Shown here in pieces: positions 9,765 to 19,244 of a stretch of 64,000 nt of DNA (positions are counted from its first letter, which is position 1; the number at the start of each line of letters is the position of its first letter). A program made the translations under genes and the position numbers. Source of the stretch: JBFGFX01 sp965232455 (lineage in GTDB: Bacteria; Pseudomonadota; Gammaproteobacteria; Steroidobacterales; Woeseiaceae); assembly GCA_965232455.1 (NCBI GenBank), contig OZ246981.1, positions 1,674,001 to 1,738,000 of the forward strand. Reading direction: 5' to 3'. The notes below the pieces were generated by a model that had not been told where the DNA came from, made no database searches, and saw only the letters and a list, made by a program, of their open reading frames with translations.

Positions 9765-11108
9765 GTGACAACAGCGCGTAAAGGCGACGCCGGCAGCGGC
9801 GGCGAGGGTCAAAAGGGGCATCTCGTTCGGGCAATCGGGTTCCTGGGCATAGCGGTGCTTGCCCTCAACTCCGTCATCGGCGGGGGAATATTCGGTCTGC
9901 CGGCGCGGGTCGTCGAACGGGCTGGCCTGCTGAGCCCCTGGCTGTTTCTGATCGTCGGACTTCTGGTGGTCACGATTGTGCTGACCTTTGCCGAACTCGC
10001 GAGTTACTTCCGCGATTCCGGCGGCCCGGTCCTGTTCACGAGCAAGGCGTTCGGACCGTTTGTCGGTTTCGGCACCGGTTGGATCTATTACATCAGCCGA
10101 ACCGCGGCCTTTGCGGCGAACTCGAACCTGCTTGCCGACTACCTGGGTTCCCTATGGAACCCGGTCAGCGGCGGCATCGGGCGCGCCATGCTGATCACCA
10201 CCGTCTGTGCCGGCCTGACCTGGGCCAACTACGTCGGTGTCCGGGACGGCGTGCGGACGCTGTCGGTACTCACCGTCCTGAAGCTCACACCCATCATCGT
10301 CCTGATCCTGGTTGCACTCCCCTACGTGTCGGCTGACAGCGTCATTCCCGCCGAGATGCCCGTCATCGACGATTTGGGCGGCACGGTGCTGCTGATGATT
10401 TTTGCGTTTGTCGGATTCGAGTCAACCACCATCGTGTCCGGCGAATCCAAGGATCCACGCCGCTCTCTGCCCAGCGCCCTGGTACGGACGACAATTTTCA
10501 TCGGCGTGTTCTACTTCCTGGTCGTACTGGCGTACGTCGCCGTCCTGCCGAGCGTCGGTGACGGCCAGGGCACCCTCGTGGCCATGGGCGACTACCTCCT
10601 CGGTCCCGTCGGCGCGGTCGCCATCACGCTCGCGGCAGTGTTCTCGATCGGCGGCAATCTGGGCGCCATTCTGCTGGCCGTACCGAGAATGACGTTTGCG
10701 CTCGCCGAGCAGCGGCTTTTGCCCGCCTGGTTCGGCAAGGTTCACCCGCGTTACGCCACACCAGGCAACTCGATCCTGTTTTTGGGCGCGTTCAGTCTGC
10801 TGCTCGCATTGTCCGGTTCATTCGTTTTCCTGGCGATCGCGAGTTCGCTGACGCGTCTGATCACCTACATTCTGAGCATCGCGGCCTTGCCGTCCATCCG
10901 GCGGCAGGCGAATGAAGAGGACTGCAAACACGTTTACCGTCTGAAAGGCGGCTATACGCTTCCGGCGATCGCGATGGTGGTTTGCGTCTGGATTGCCGCC
11001 CAATCGCAAATGGATTCCTGGCTGTTGACCGGCGGGCTGCTCGTGGTCGGGCTCGCGCTGTTCGGCGTTGCCCGACTGGCGCACCGCGGGCAACCGGACC
11101 GTAACTGA
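9765..11108 (+). CDS. APC-family amino acid permease
   Basis: 447 residues starting at GTG 9765, with a GGGGG ribosome site four bases upstream. The first helix has the APC substrate-site signature NSVIGGGIFGLP, and helix 6 contains FAFVGFESTTIVSGE followed by DPRRSLPSAL, both typical of the family. Twelve hydrophobic segments are readable. Members exchange or import amino acids or polyamines across the inner membrane using the proton gradient. The substrate cannot be told. It converges with the M28 peptidase gene. Confidence 0.92.
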   Translation: MTTARKGDAGSGGEGQKGHLVRAIGFLGIAVLALNSVIGGGIFGLPARVVERAGLLSPWLFLIVGLLVVTIVLTFAELASYFRDSGGPVLFTSKAFGPFVGFGTGWIYYISRTAAFAANSNLLADYLGSLWNPVSGGIGRAMLITTVCAGLTWANYVGVRDGVRTLSVLTVLKLTPIIVLILVALPYVSADSVIPAEMPVIDDLGGTVLLMIFAFVGFESTTIVSGESKDPRRSLPSALVRTTIFIGVFYFLVVLAYVAVLPSVGDGQGTLVAMGDYLLGPVGAVAITLAAVFSIGGNLGAILLAVPRMTFALAEQRLLPAWFGKVHPRYATPGNSILFLGAFSLLLALSGSFVFLAIASSLTRLITYILSIAALPSIRRQANEEDCKHVYRLKGGYTLPAIAMVVCVWIAAQSQMDSWLLTGGLLVVGLALFGVARLAHRGQPDRN

Positions 11109-11133
11109 CGATCCAGGGGTCGCCCACCGTCGC

Positions 11134-12840
11134 TTACTCCTCTTCTTCCGCGGCAAGCGCCTCCAGCCTTGCGGCCTCGAATTCATCCCCGGGGTTCCAA
11201 CTCGGCATCTCGTCGGCGTTGGCAATCGCGAGCCCCGTCCAGAAACCGAGATGCGCATCGGCAATCATGCCGTCGAAGTTCCAGCTCGCGTCGTACTCAT
11301 CACTGGGTTGATGGTAGTTGACGTCCGTGTAGTGATTCACCTGCTGCTTGCCCCAGTTGCTCGGCCGATCGACGAACTCGGTACCGGTATCGAGATACAG
11401 CGCAGGGACGCCGATCTTTGCAAAGCTGAATTGGTCCGAACGATAAAAATAACCGCGATCCGGAAACTGATCCGGTTTCACGACCCGCCCCTGCTCGGCC
11501 GCGATCGAGTTCACGATCTCGTCGATCGACGATTTGCCGAGCCCGATAAACGTCACGTCATGGGTATGACCCCAGATGTTGCCACCGTCGTAGTTAATGT
11601 TGGCGGCGATTTTGCCCGCGCGAAACGTCGGGTATTCCGCGTAGTACTTGGAACCCAGCAGTCCCTGCTCCTCGGCGCCGACCAGCGCGAACAGTATCGA
11701 ACGCCGCGGCGCCTCCGGCAGCGCGAGCAGGGCTTTTGCGATTGCCATGATTTGCGCCACACCGGACGCGTTGTCCATGGCGCCGTTGTAGATGTTGTCG
11801 CCGGCCTCGTTTGGCGTGCCAATACCAAGATGATCGTGATGCGCCGTATAAATGACGACTTCGTCGGCCAGTTCGGGGTCGCTGCCCGGCAGCAGGCCGA
11901 GGACGTTGGCGGTCGCCACCCGGTTGAGGTTGACCGGCAAGCTGATTGAGGTCGTGATTCCGAGCGCCACGGGCTCGAAGTCGCGGTTGTCCGCGGATTC
12001 GCGAAGGCTGTCCAAATCGAATCCTGCCATGGCAACGAGCTCTCTGGCCGATTCCTCCGTGACCCAGGCATTCACCTGGTTGCGCGGTTCGTCACCGGCC
12101 GGCAACTCGAATTGCTCGCCGGTCCAGGAGGTCTGGACCACCTGCCAGGGATATCCCGCGGAGGGCGACGTGTGAATAATGATCGCGCCGACGGCGCCCT
12201 GTCGGGCGGTGCTGAGGTATTTATAATCCCAGCGGCCGTATTGCAGGCGCGTTTCTCCGGCGAACAGGTCCGGATCCCAGTCCGGATCGTTATTCATCAC
12301 CAACAAGACCTTGCCGCTGAGATCCTGCCCCTTGTAGTCGTCCCAATCGTACTCGGGCGCCTGGATCCCATAGCCTACGAACACGATTTCCGCGTCCTCG
12401 ACGCTCGCGCGTTCCGCCTGCACGCCGCTCGTGACAATGAACTGATCCCACTGTTCGAGCGTCAGGCTCTCCTCATCGTTCCGGAATGTCCATCGCTCCG
12501 GCTGGCCCGCGGTAATGCCGACCAGATCGAACGGCTGCTCCCAGCCTCCGTCGGCCGCGCCCGGCTGAAGACCCATCTCCGCCATCCGTTCAGCGAGATA
12601 CCGGCGTGCAGCGGCATCGCCGCGGCTGCCCGGCCCGCGCCCCTCGTACTTGTCATCGGAGATTTCGATGACGTATTCACGCATCAGATCGGCGGTGATC
12701 TCGTCGATCGCCTCGTGTGCGACCGAACGGCCGCCGTCAGGCTCGCCAGCTTCGGGCGCCTGGCTTACCGGCGCATCGCCGCCGCCACAGGCGGCTAAAA
12801 CGGACATCGACAGCAGAAGAAAGGAAAAACGGCGGCTCAT
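11134..12840 (-). CDS. M28 zinc aminopeptidase, lipoprotein, with PA domain
   Basis: About 568 residues from ATG 12840. The lipobox LSVLAAC (in MSRRFSFLLLSMSVLAACGGG) predicts lipid anchoring. Residues about 130-290 form a protease-associated insert. The M28 metal site is complete: YTAHHDHLGIG (His and Asp context), MDNASGVAQI (bridging Asp), VGAEEQGLLGS (catalytic Glu then ligand Glu), NINYDGGNIWG (Asp) and a late NHYTDVNYH (His). It would release N-terminal residues from peptides outside the inner membrane, feeding transporters such as the adjacent permease. Confidence 0.92.
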   Translation of the reverse strand: MSRRFSFLLLSMSVLAACGGGDAPVSQAPEAGEPDGGRSVAHEAIDEITADLMREYVIEISDDKYEGRGPGSRGDAAARRYLAERMAEMGLQPGAADGGWEQPFDLVGITAGQPERWTFRNDEESLTLEQWDQFIVTSGVQAERASVEDAEIVFVGYGIQAPEYDWDDYKGQDLSGKVLLVMNNDPDWDPDLFAGETRLQYGRWDYKYLSTARQGAVGAIIIHTSPSAGYPWQVVQTSWTGEQFELPAGDEPRNQVNAWVTEESARELVAMAGFDLDSLRESADNRDFEPVALGITTSISLPVNLNRVATANVLGLLPGSDPELADEVVIYTAHHDHLGIGTPNEAGDNIYNGAMDNASGVAQIMAIAKALLALPEAPRRSILFALVGAEEQGLLGSKYYAEYPTFRAGKIAANINYDGGNIWGHTHDVTFIGLGKSSIDEIVNSIAAEQGRVVKPDQFPDRGYFYRSDQFSFAKIGVPALYLDTGTEFVDRPSNWGKQQVNHYTDVNYHQPSDEYDASWNFDGMIADAHLGFWTGLAIANADEMPSWNPGDEFEAARLEALAAEEEE

Positions 12841-12974
12841 GCACGGGTCCTCAACAGGCAACAGACAACGGCCGTGCAAGATAACACAGGACCTGTCCCG
12901 TGTAGGACAGGCGTTGACGCACGCGCGGTCCGACCGGGCTGGCCGTGGTGACGCTCAGTTGGGGGACGGCGGAT

Positions 12975-13694
12975 TCAGGCGAAAATCTCGTCCAGAAACA
13001 AGCGCATCGAGTCCCAGGAGCGGCGCTCCGCGGCGGCATCGTAGAGCAGCCCGTTCTCGGGGTCGTCGGCGTTGGGATTCGTAAACGCGTGTTGGGCGCT
13101 GCCGTACGCGTGAAGCTGCCAGTCCGCGCCGAGATTCTTCATCTCTTCGGCAAAGCTCAGGACCTGCTCGGGGGTTGCCATGGGATCCTGCCAACCGTGC
13201 AACAACAGCGCCTTTGCGGTCATGCGGTTACCGTCCGTGTTTCCCGGAGAATTGAGCAAACCGTGAAAACTCGCTACTCCACACACGTTCGAGCCGCTGC
13301 GCGCGAGGTCGAGTACGCAGAGCCCGCCGAAACAGAAACCGATGGCGGCGGTACGGCTGTTGTCCACGTCCTTTTGAGCACGCAGTTGCTCGAGCGCCAG
13401 TCGTATCCGGTTTTGCAGCAACACGCGGTCGTCGAGCAGGGGCTGCATCAGCGCCGCATTTTCCTCCGGATTGCTGCCCCTCACTCCTTTGCCGTACATA
13501 TCCAGGGCAAAGCCGACATACCCCAATTCGGCGAGCTGTTCGGCTTTGCGGTCCTCGAAATCGCTTCGTCCACCCCACGCGTGCGACACCAACACGCCGG
13601 GCCTCGGTCCGCTGATTGCCGCGTCCCACGCGACGTGTGCCTCAAAAACGCTGTCTCCGTCCTTATACTCGACCTCAAGTACCTGGATGCTCAT
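12975..13694 (-). CDS. Dienelactone hydrolase family protein
   Basis: 239 residues, close to the family length. The triad is readable: nucleophile loop GFCFGGLC (Cys in the position typical of dienelactone hydrolases), Asp in HGWQDPMAT and His in GSAQHAFTNP. The N-terminal LVSHAWGGRSDFEDR segment gives the oxyanion-hole region. No leader, so cytoplasmic. Family members open lactone rings or act as general esterases; there are no aromatic-degradation genes nearby, so a chlorocatechol role is not supported. Confidence 0.9.
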   Translation of the reverse strand: MSIQVLEVEYKDGDSVFEAHVAWDAAISGPRPGVLVSHAWGGRSDFEDRKAEQLAELGYVGFALDMYGKGVRGSNPEENAALMQPLLDDRVLLQNRIRLALEQLRAQKDVDNSRTAAIGFCFGGLCVLDLARSGSNVCGVASFHGLLNSPGNTDGNRMTAKALLLHGWQDPMATPEQVLSFAEEMKNLGADWQLHAYGSAQHAFTNPNADDPENGLLYDAAAERRSWDSMRLFLDEIFA

Positions 13695-13809
13695 CTACGG
13701 TCCCTCGATTGCCCTCGTCGATTCTATCTTGAAACGCGGGCACAGCGAATACTCGCGCCACGAGAATCGGGCTTCTCGACAGTCTCGCGCCGCACGAGCG
13801 CCGCCGATT

Positions 13810-15192
13810 CTACCGGCTATCGGCGCGCAGATCTTCACCCGTCGATGCAAACTCGGCCAGCCAGGCCTCCGCGAGCGCTCGCGCTTCGTCAATCTCCGCA
13901 GAGGCCATCGAGCGCACCGTTGCCATGCGATTTTCGCGGCCTGCATCGCTGCCGAAAGCCTCGGCGATGAAAAACCACTTGTACGCCTGAATCTTGTTTT
14001 GCGCGGCTCCCTCACCGGCAAAGTAGAGAGCTCCGAGGTTGTTCTGCGCAATCGCGTTGCCCTGATTCGCGGCCAGCGTGTACCAGTACAGAGCTCTGGA
14101 GTTATCCTCTTCGACCCCCTCGCCGAGATCAAACATCGCACCGAGGTTGTTCTGCGCGTCGGGGTCGCCCTGCTCCGCGGACAGGCGGTACCAGCGCATT
14201 GCCGCGGTATTGTCCTCCGGCACGCCGTTGCCTTCGTCGTAAAGCAGCGCCACGGCGTACTGCGCTGCCGCGGACCCGCTGTCCGCCGCCAGGCGATACC
14301 AACGCATTGCCGCCGCGGCATCGCGCGTACAACCCTCGCCGTGTTCCCACATGATGCCCAGGTTGACCAGGGCGCCGACATGCCCCTGCAATCCCGCTGC
14401 CTCGTACCAATGCAGGGCAAGCTCGTTGTCTTCCGCCGTACCTTCCCCGGTGTCGTACATGACGGCCAGGTTGAACTGGGCCTTGACATGCCCCTGTCCG
14501 GCCGCCCGCTCGTACCAGTCGATAGCGCTCGAATTGTTCTCGGGGATCCCGTCTCCTTCGTCGTGCATCAGAGCAATCGCGTACTGTGCATCGGCATCGC
14601 CGGACTCGGCGGCGCGTCCGTACCAATCCAGCGCCACCCCGTTGTCCTCCTCGACGCCCATGCCGACGTCGTAGAGATACGCCAGGTTGTATTGCGACGG
14701 CGCGTAACCCAGTTCGGCGCTCATGCGATACCAGTACAGCGACTGCTCAAGATCGACTTCAACACCTTCGCCTTTGCTGAACATGACGCCCAGGTTGAAC
14801 TGCGCCTGCTCATCGGCCTGGCGAGCCGCGGCGAGATACCAGCGAACGGCTTCCCGGTTGTCCTCCGCGACTCCATCGCCGTAATCGTAGATAGTGGCAA
14901 TGGCGAATTGCGCGGATACGTTGCCCTCGGTCGCCGGAGCGGTATACCAATGCACGGCCGCTTCCTTGTCTTGCTCGACGCCCAGACCGTAGTCGTAGAG
15001 CAAACCGAGGTTGTACATTGCGCTCAGGTCGCCGGCCTCCGCCAGCGGCCGCCACGCCTCGAACGCCTCGCGGTAGTTCCCGGATTCGTACGCGGCAAGA
15101 CCCCGTTGAAAATCGGCGCGCGCGAGCTCCGGCGCGCCGATAACGAGGCACGCGCAAATGAGCAAAAACTGTCGTCGGGCGAGGTCTGGCAT
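13810..15192 (-). CDS. Exported Sel1-like repeat (SLR/TPR) protein
   Basis: 460 residues. The N-terminus MPDLARRQFLLICACLVIGAPELARA is a leader, possibly of twin-arginine type (ARRQFLL). The rest is about eleven Sel1 repeats of 36 residues, each of the form A--WY--AA--G-a-AQ--L---Y--G-GV--D. Sel1 repeats are alpha-solenoid protein-binding scaffolds, often regulatory or envelope-associated. The partner is unknown. The repeat units also create high nucleotide similarity inside the gene. Confidence 0.9.
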   Translation of the reverse strand: MPDLARRQFLLICACLVIGAPELARADFQRGLAAYESGNYREAFEAWRPLAEAGDLSAMYNLGLLYDYGLGVEQDKEAAVHWYTAPATEGNVSAQFAIATIYDYGDGVAEDNREAVRWYLAAARQADEQAQFNLGVMFSKGEGVEVDLEQSLYWYRMSAELGYAPSQYNLAYLYDVGMGVEEDNGVALDWYGRAAESGDADAQYAIALMHDEGDGIPENNSSAIDWYERAAGQGHVKAQFNLAVMYDTGEGTAEDNELALHWYEAAGLQGHVGALVNLGIMWEHGEGCTRDAAAAMRWYRLAADSGSAAAQYAVALLYDEGNGVPEDNTAAMRWYRLSAEQGDPDAQNNLGAMFDLGEGVEEDNSRALYWYTLAANQGNAIAQNNLGALYFAGEGAAQNKIQAYKWFFIAEAFGSDAGRENRMATVRSMASAEIDEARALAEAWLAEFASTGEDLRADSR

Positions 15193-15330
15193 CTACACTC
15201 CCGTGCCGGTCCGAGTAAGCCGATTGCCCAGACTAGCGGCGGGAGGGGAATGGAACTATGAACTAGCACACATTACGCTGACTCTGGGAAAGTCATGTAG
15301 ATATTTGTATTACAAAGGATATTATCTGAA

Positions 15331-16596
15331 TCAGGCCAAAAACGGCGCATGCCGGTTCATCGGGCGCATTGCGATGATTTGAACGTTTCCGATTACCCGC
15401 TCGAGGAAACCGCCCTCGCAGTAACACAGATAGTATTGCCACATCCGGATGAACTCGTTGCTGTAACCGAGCTTCCGGACCTCTTCGATTCTCTCGAACA
15501 TGCGGTCGTGCCAACGCTTGAGCGTCACCGCATAGTGCGGACCGATGTCTTCGGTATGGGTAACGCGAAGGTCGGTGTGCTCCGTCATCGTCTGATTCAT
15601 CGACGTGACCGAGGGCAGACAGCCGCCGGGAAATATGTAGCGCTGGATGAAATCCACCGACCGTTTCGATTTTTCGTAACGCTGATCCGCGATCGTGATC
15701 GTCTGCAGCACCATGAGCCCCGCCGGTTTCAAAAGGTCGCAGCACTTGCGAAAAAACGTTCCGTGGTACTCGTGACCGACCGCCTCCAGCATTTCCACCG
15801 AGACGAGTTTGTCGTAGGTACCCTCGAGGTCACGGTAGTCACGCATCGTCACCTCGACCCTGTCGGCGAGGCCCTCTTCGGACACGCGACGCTTCGCATA
15901 ACGATACTGCTCCTCGGAGATCGTGGTTGTCGTCACCCGGCAACCGTAGTGTTTGGCAGCGTGCACGGCGAGCCCGCCCCAGCCGGTGCCGATTTCCAGA
16001 AGATGATCGTCCCGTTCCAGCCGCAGCTTCCCGCAGATGCGTTCGAGCTTGGCCACCTGGGCCCTTTCCAGGCTGGCGTCCGGAGTCTCGAAAATCGCGG
16101 CGGAATACTGCATCCGCGAATCGAGCCACAGCTCGAAAAAGTCGTTGCCGAGATCGTAGTGAGCGGAGATGTTTCGCCGGCTGCCCCTGCGGGTGTTCTG
16201 ATTCAGCCAATGGAAAGCTTTCCGCAGAGGCCGCGTCAGCGCGGCGATACCGGATTCCATAACCTCCAGAACATGGCGATTCTTCGCGAAGATGCGGACG
16301 ACGTCGGTCACGCTGTCCGCTTGCCAGTAACCTCGGACATAGGCCTCGCCGCCGCCGATTGCGCCGCCGAACGCAACGTCCACATAGAACCTGGGGTCGG
16401 TAACGGTGATGGACGCCGTCAACTCCGCCGCTTCGTCGCCAAAATGACGCAAGGTATCGCCGTCACTGACCGTGAGCCGGCCGTGCTCGATGGCCGACAG
16501 CCGGCGAATGACGGCTCTGCGCGCCAGCCGAACCAGGCGAGACGGTTTTAGTGTTCCGGCGGGAAAATCCCCGGATGCAACGGATAATTGTTTCAT
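15331..16596 (-). CDS. cfa: Cyclopropane-fatty-acyl-phospholipid synthase (Cfa-type SAM methyltransferase)
   Basis: 421 residues, last gene of the minus-strand lipid operon. An N-terminal domain (to about 125) precedes the methyltransferase core: ISAHYDLGNDFFELWLD, SAM motif LLEIGTGWGGLAVHAAK, MLEAVGHEY, and the C-terminal YYLCYCEGGFLER carrying the Glu used by Cfa for the bicarbonate site. The enzyme moves a methylene or methyl from SAM to the double bond of membrane phospholipid acyl chains at the inner membrane. Fifteen bases separate it from the DUF1365 gene. In this context it may instead make a methylated (not cyclopropanated) fatty acid. Confidence 0.88.
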   Translation of the reverse strand: MKQLSVASGDFPAGTLKPSRLVRLARRAVIRRLSAIEHGRLTVSDGDTLRHFGDEAAELTASITVTDPRFYVDVAFGGAIGGGEAYVRGYWQADSVTDVVRIFAKNRHVLEVMESGIAALTRPLRKAFHWLNQNTRRGSRRNISAHYDLGNDFFELWLDSRMQYSAAIFETPDASLERAQVAKLERICGKLRLERDDHLLEIGTGWGGLAVHAAKHYGCRVTTTTISEEQYRYAKRRVSEEGLADRVEVTMRDYRDLEGTYDKLVSVEMLEAVGHEYHGTFFRKCCDLLKPAGLMVLQTITIADQRYEKSKRSVDFIQRYIFPGGCLPSVTSMNQTMTEHTDLRVTHTEDIGPHYAVTLKRWHDRMFERIEEVRKLGYSNEFIRMWQYYLCYCEGGFLERVIGNVQIIAMRPMNRHAPFLA

Positions 16597-16611
16597 AGCG
16601 TTTTCGTGTGC

Positions 16612-17385
16612 TTATTGTCGGACGGTCAATGGCCCGCGCTTCGACGGATGAGGGTAAAAAGGACAGCGCTTTATCCAGAGCAAAAAGGCTTGCCAGTAAA
16701 TCCCGACAAGCACACGCGCGGTCATGAATGGATACCTGAAGATCACGCGCGCCAGCGAGAACCCGGTAATCTCCGTTCGTTCAAGCGCCAAAGCTGCGTC
16801 AAAGAACCGCTTGCCGTCCTTGGAATTCGTCATGAACACTTTCAGTGAGGCGCCGGGCTCCGAGAAACTCCAGTCGTACTCGATGTCCATGTCCATAAAT
16901 GGTGAAACGTGCATCCGCTTCGCCGGGTGGAACCGGCGAACGTTTCCGTTTCCGCGATTGTCGGATTCCGCCAGAACGTAGCAGCTGCGCTCGCCCCAGG
17001 GCGTATTGTTCACTTCAGCGACAATCGTCTCGACCGACTTCCCGGACTCGTCAAAACAGTAGTAGAAGCTGACCGGATTGAAGCAGTAGCCGAAATAACT
17101 CATGTGCGTCAGCAGCCGAATTGGACCTTTCGGCGTCACGCCGGTCTGCTCCTCAACGAGCGTCCGCACCGACTGCGCAAGCGGCTCATCCGGCCGCCCC
17201 ATGTGATCCGAGCGACGGAAGCGAGCCAGTGCGGGCCGCTTGATGGACCAGAACCAACGCTTCTCGAACAGGAGCGGAAGCTCCGCCAGGTCGAGATACA
17301 TCAAAAAAATCCGATAACTGAATCGATGCACGACGGGTTCCGTTCGGCTGTGTCTAACCCGCCCTTCGAAAATGCAACTTTGCAT
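16612..17385 (-). CDS. DUF1365 family protein
   Basis: 257 residues opening with the family signature SCIFEGRVRHSRTEPVVHRFSY-type start (H-R--P--H-F-Y), then MYLDLAEL, HMSYFGYCFNPVSFYYCFD and NTPWGERSCYV, all typical of DUF1365. No catalytic role is established for the family; it is nearly always beside an FAD amine-oxidase-like gene and a Cfa homologue, as here. Its start overlaps the FAD gene by 32 bases, implying translational coupling. Confidence 0.9.
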   Translation of the reverse strand: MQSCIFEGRVRHSRTEPVVHRFSYRIFLMYLDLAELPLLFEKRWFWSIKRPALARFRRSDHMGRPDEPLAQSVRTLVEEQTGVTPKGPIRLLTHMSYFGYCFNPVSFYYCFDESGKSVETIVAEVNNTPWGERSCYVLAESDNRGNGNVRRFHPAKRMHVSPFMDMDIEYDWSFSEPGASLKVFMTNSKDGKRFFDAALALERTEITGFSLARVIFRYPFMTARVLVGIYWQAFLLWIKRCPFYPHPSKRGPLTVRQ

Positions 17386-18628
17386 GCTGCTCCTCCTCGA
17401 AGTGCCTTACCGCCTCCAAAGCGCTGTATACGCCATCCTCGTGGAAACCGTTTCGCCAATAGGCCCCGCAGTATGAAGTCCTGTTACCGCAATTGAGCTC
17501 TTTGTGACGCGATTGAGCGGCAACGGATTCGAGCGAATACACCGGGTGGTCATAGTGTGTCTTGTAGATGATCGACTCGGGCGCGACGGCATCGGTATTG
17601 TTGAGCGTAACGCAGTATTGTTTTGACGTGCTCAAGCTTTGCAAAAGGTTCATGTTGTAGGTCACGGAAACGTGGCTGCGGCGACTGGCGGGGCTGTGGT
17701 AGTTCCATGCGGCCCAGCTACGCCGGTGCGAGGGCAACAAGCCGGAATCCGTATGCAAGACGGCTTCGTTCCTCTGATACGGAATGGCGCCGAGCACCTC
17801 ACGCTCGGCCCTCGTCGGATCCGCCAGTATCGCGAGCGCCTGATCGGAATGGCAGGCCACAAAAACGTGGTCGAACCGCTCGGGCTCCAGGCCGCGCGCT
17901 TTTACCTGCACGTGAGTACCCAGCCGGCTGATCGACTCCACCGGCGTCGACAAGCGGATACGGTCGCGGTGCCCTGCGACGAGTTTCGCGACGTATTCTC
18001 GCGATCCGCCTTCGATGACCCGCCAGACGGGGCGGTCTTTGAGTTGCAGAAGACCGTGATTATGGAAGAACCTGACCACGAAACCGAGCGGCATCTCGAC
18101 CACTTTGACCGGCTCCGCCGACCAAATTGCGGCCGCCATAGGTCCCAGATAGTCCTTCAGAAACTCTCGCGAATACCCTCCCTTTGCCAAATAGTCGCCG
18201 ACGGTTATGTTGACGCGAACACTATCCAGCGCGGACGGGGCCTCCCGGTTAAAACGCAGAATGTCACGCACCATACGAAGAAAAGACGGTCGCACGAGAT
18301 TTCGCCGCTGAGTAAACAGGCCGTTGAGGGACGAACCGCAGTATTCCAACCCCGTTCGATCGCACCGGACACTGAAGCTCATGACGCTTTTGCGGGAAGC
18401 CTGCCCGATCTGGTCGAGCAGACGCACGAACCTCGGATAGGTGCGATCGTTGAATACGATAAACCCGGTATCTATTGCGATCCGCCGACCGTCGTCTTCG
18501 ACCTCAACCGTGTTCGTATGACCGCCAACGTAATCATTGGACTCGAAAACCGTTATGTCGTGGCGCTTCCGGAGTTCGTAGGCCGCAACGTTACCGGCTA
18601 TCCCCGTCCCGACGATTGCTATTTTCAT
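17354..18628 (-). CDS. FAD-dependent amine-oxidase-like oxidoreductase
   Basis: 424 residues. The N-terminal dinucleotide fold is complete: IAIVGTGIAGNVAAYEL, acidic end FESNDYVGGHTNT, then DTGFIVFNDRTYP. The C-terminus includes NCGNRTSYCGAYWRNGFHEDG, the FAD-contact segment of this subgroup. It is cytoplasmic or peripheral on the membrane. In the conserved neighbourhood (DUF1365, Cfa, DUF1295, lipocalin) this type of flavoprotein is proposed to desaturate or oxidise modified acyl chains. The overlap with the next gene supports an operon. Confidence 0.88.
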   Translation of the reverse strand: MKIAIVGTGIAGNVAAYELRKRHDITVFESNDYVGGHTNTVEVEDDGRRIAIDTGFIVFNDRTYPRFVRLLDQIGQASRKSVMSFSVRCDRTGLEYCGSSLNGLFTQRRNLVRPSFLRMVRDILRFNREAPSALDSVRVNITVGDYLAKGGYSREFLKDYLGPMAAAIWSAEPVKVVEMPLGFVVRFFHNHGLLQLKDRPVWRVIEGGSREYVAKLVAGHRDRIRLSTPVESISRLGTHVQVKARGLEPERFDHVFVACHSDQALAILADPTRAEREVLGAIPYQRNEAVLHTDSGLLPSHRRSWAAWNYHSPASRRSHVSVTYNMNLLQSLSTSKQYCVTLNNTDAVAPESIIYKTHYDHPVYSLESVAAQSRHKELNCGNRTSYCGAYWRNGFHEDGVYSALEAVRHFEEEQHAKLHFRRAG

Positions 18629-18668
18629 GTTGCGATTGCTCTCTTCTTTTTGTTATCGCGAGCCGCGA

Positions 18669-19244
18669 TCACCACCGCTGCGGCACCTTTTCCAGTTTGC
18701 TCACGTCGTAACCCATTTCGCCGATCAATTCGACGATAGACTCGTACTCGCTCTCGGGAATGCTCGGCGTCCGCGCCATGACCCAAACGAAATCCCGCTT
18801 GTTCCGGCCGATCACCGTAACCGAATAGTCGTCCGTCAAATAGACGATGCGGTAGTCGGCCTTTATCGGCCAGATAAAACGCATTCCCCAGATTGCATTC
18901 GATCCATCGTCCCTGACAAATCCCTTGGGGTTGTATTCCTTGCGCTTACCCTCGAAACCGCCATCCCGGAACACGAATGTGGTTGCAATGGTCCCGTCGG
19001 CGTTTCTCGCGTAGGTTTCGACGGCGTTGTGTGCGCCCTTTTCCAGGAACGTCGGTATGTTGGCGATGACGTACCAATCGCCCATGAAGCGATCGAGATC
19101 GACGTAGTCGACGGCCTTCAGTTCGGGGCGCTGGGCGCTGCATCCGAGCATTGTCGTCACCAAGGCAAGCAGGCAGAAGTAAGAAACGAGGACGCGGAAC
19201 GAACGCATAGGGCGCAACTCAGCCGTTGATCCCGAACGAGCCAT
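18669..19244 (-). CDS. Lipocalin (Blc-like lipoprotein)
   Basis: 191 residues if started at ATG 19244, whose A is shared with the stop codon of the upstream gene (TGATG); ATG 19208 would shorten it by 12 residues but lacks a good RBS. The lipobox is TMLGC. The mature barrel starts with the lipocalin SCR1 motif RFMGDWYVIANIP, followed by NAVETYARN, GNVxWGMRFIWP-like and VIGRNKRDFVWVMARTP. Bacterial lipocalins are outer-membrane-anchored and bind fatty acids or lysophospholipids, which suits the lipid-modification operon. Confidence 0.9.
   Translation of the reverse strand: MARSGSTAELRPMRSFRVLVSYFCLLALVTTMLGCSAQRPELKAVDYVDLDRFMGDWYVIANIPTFLEKGAHNAVETYARNADGTIATTFVFRDGGFEGKRKEYNPKGFVRDDGSNAIWGMRFIWPIKADYRIVYLTDDYSVTVIGRNKRDFVWVMARTPSIPESEYESIVELIGEMGYDVSKLEKVPQRW

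Noticed and set aside
15349..16551. 400-codon plus-strand open frame
   Set aside because: Exact antisense of the Cfa gene in GC-rich DNA; no recognisable motif.
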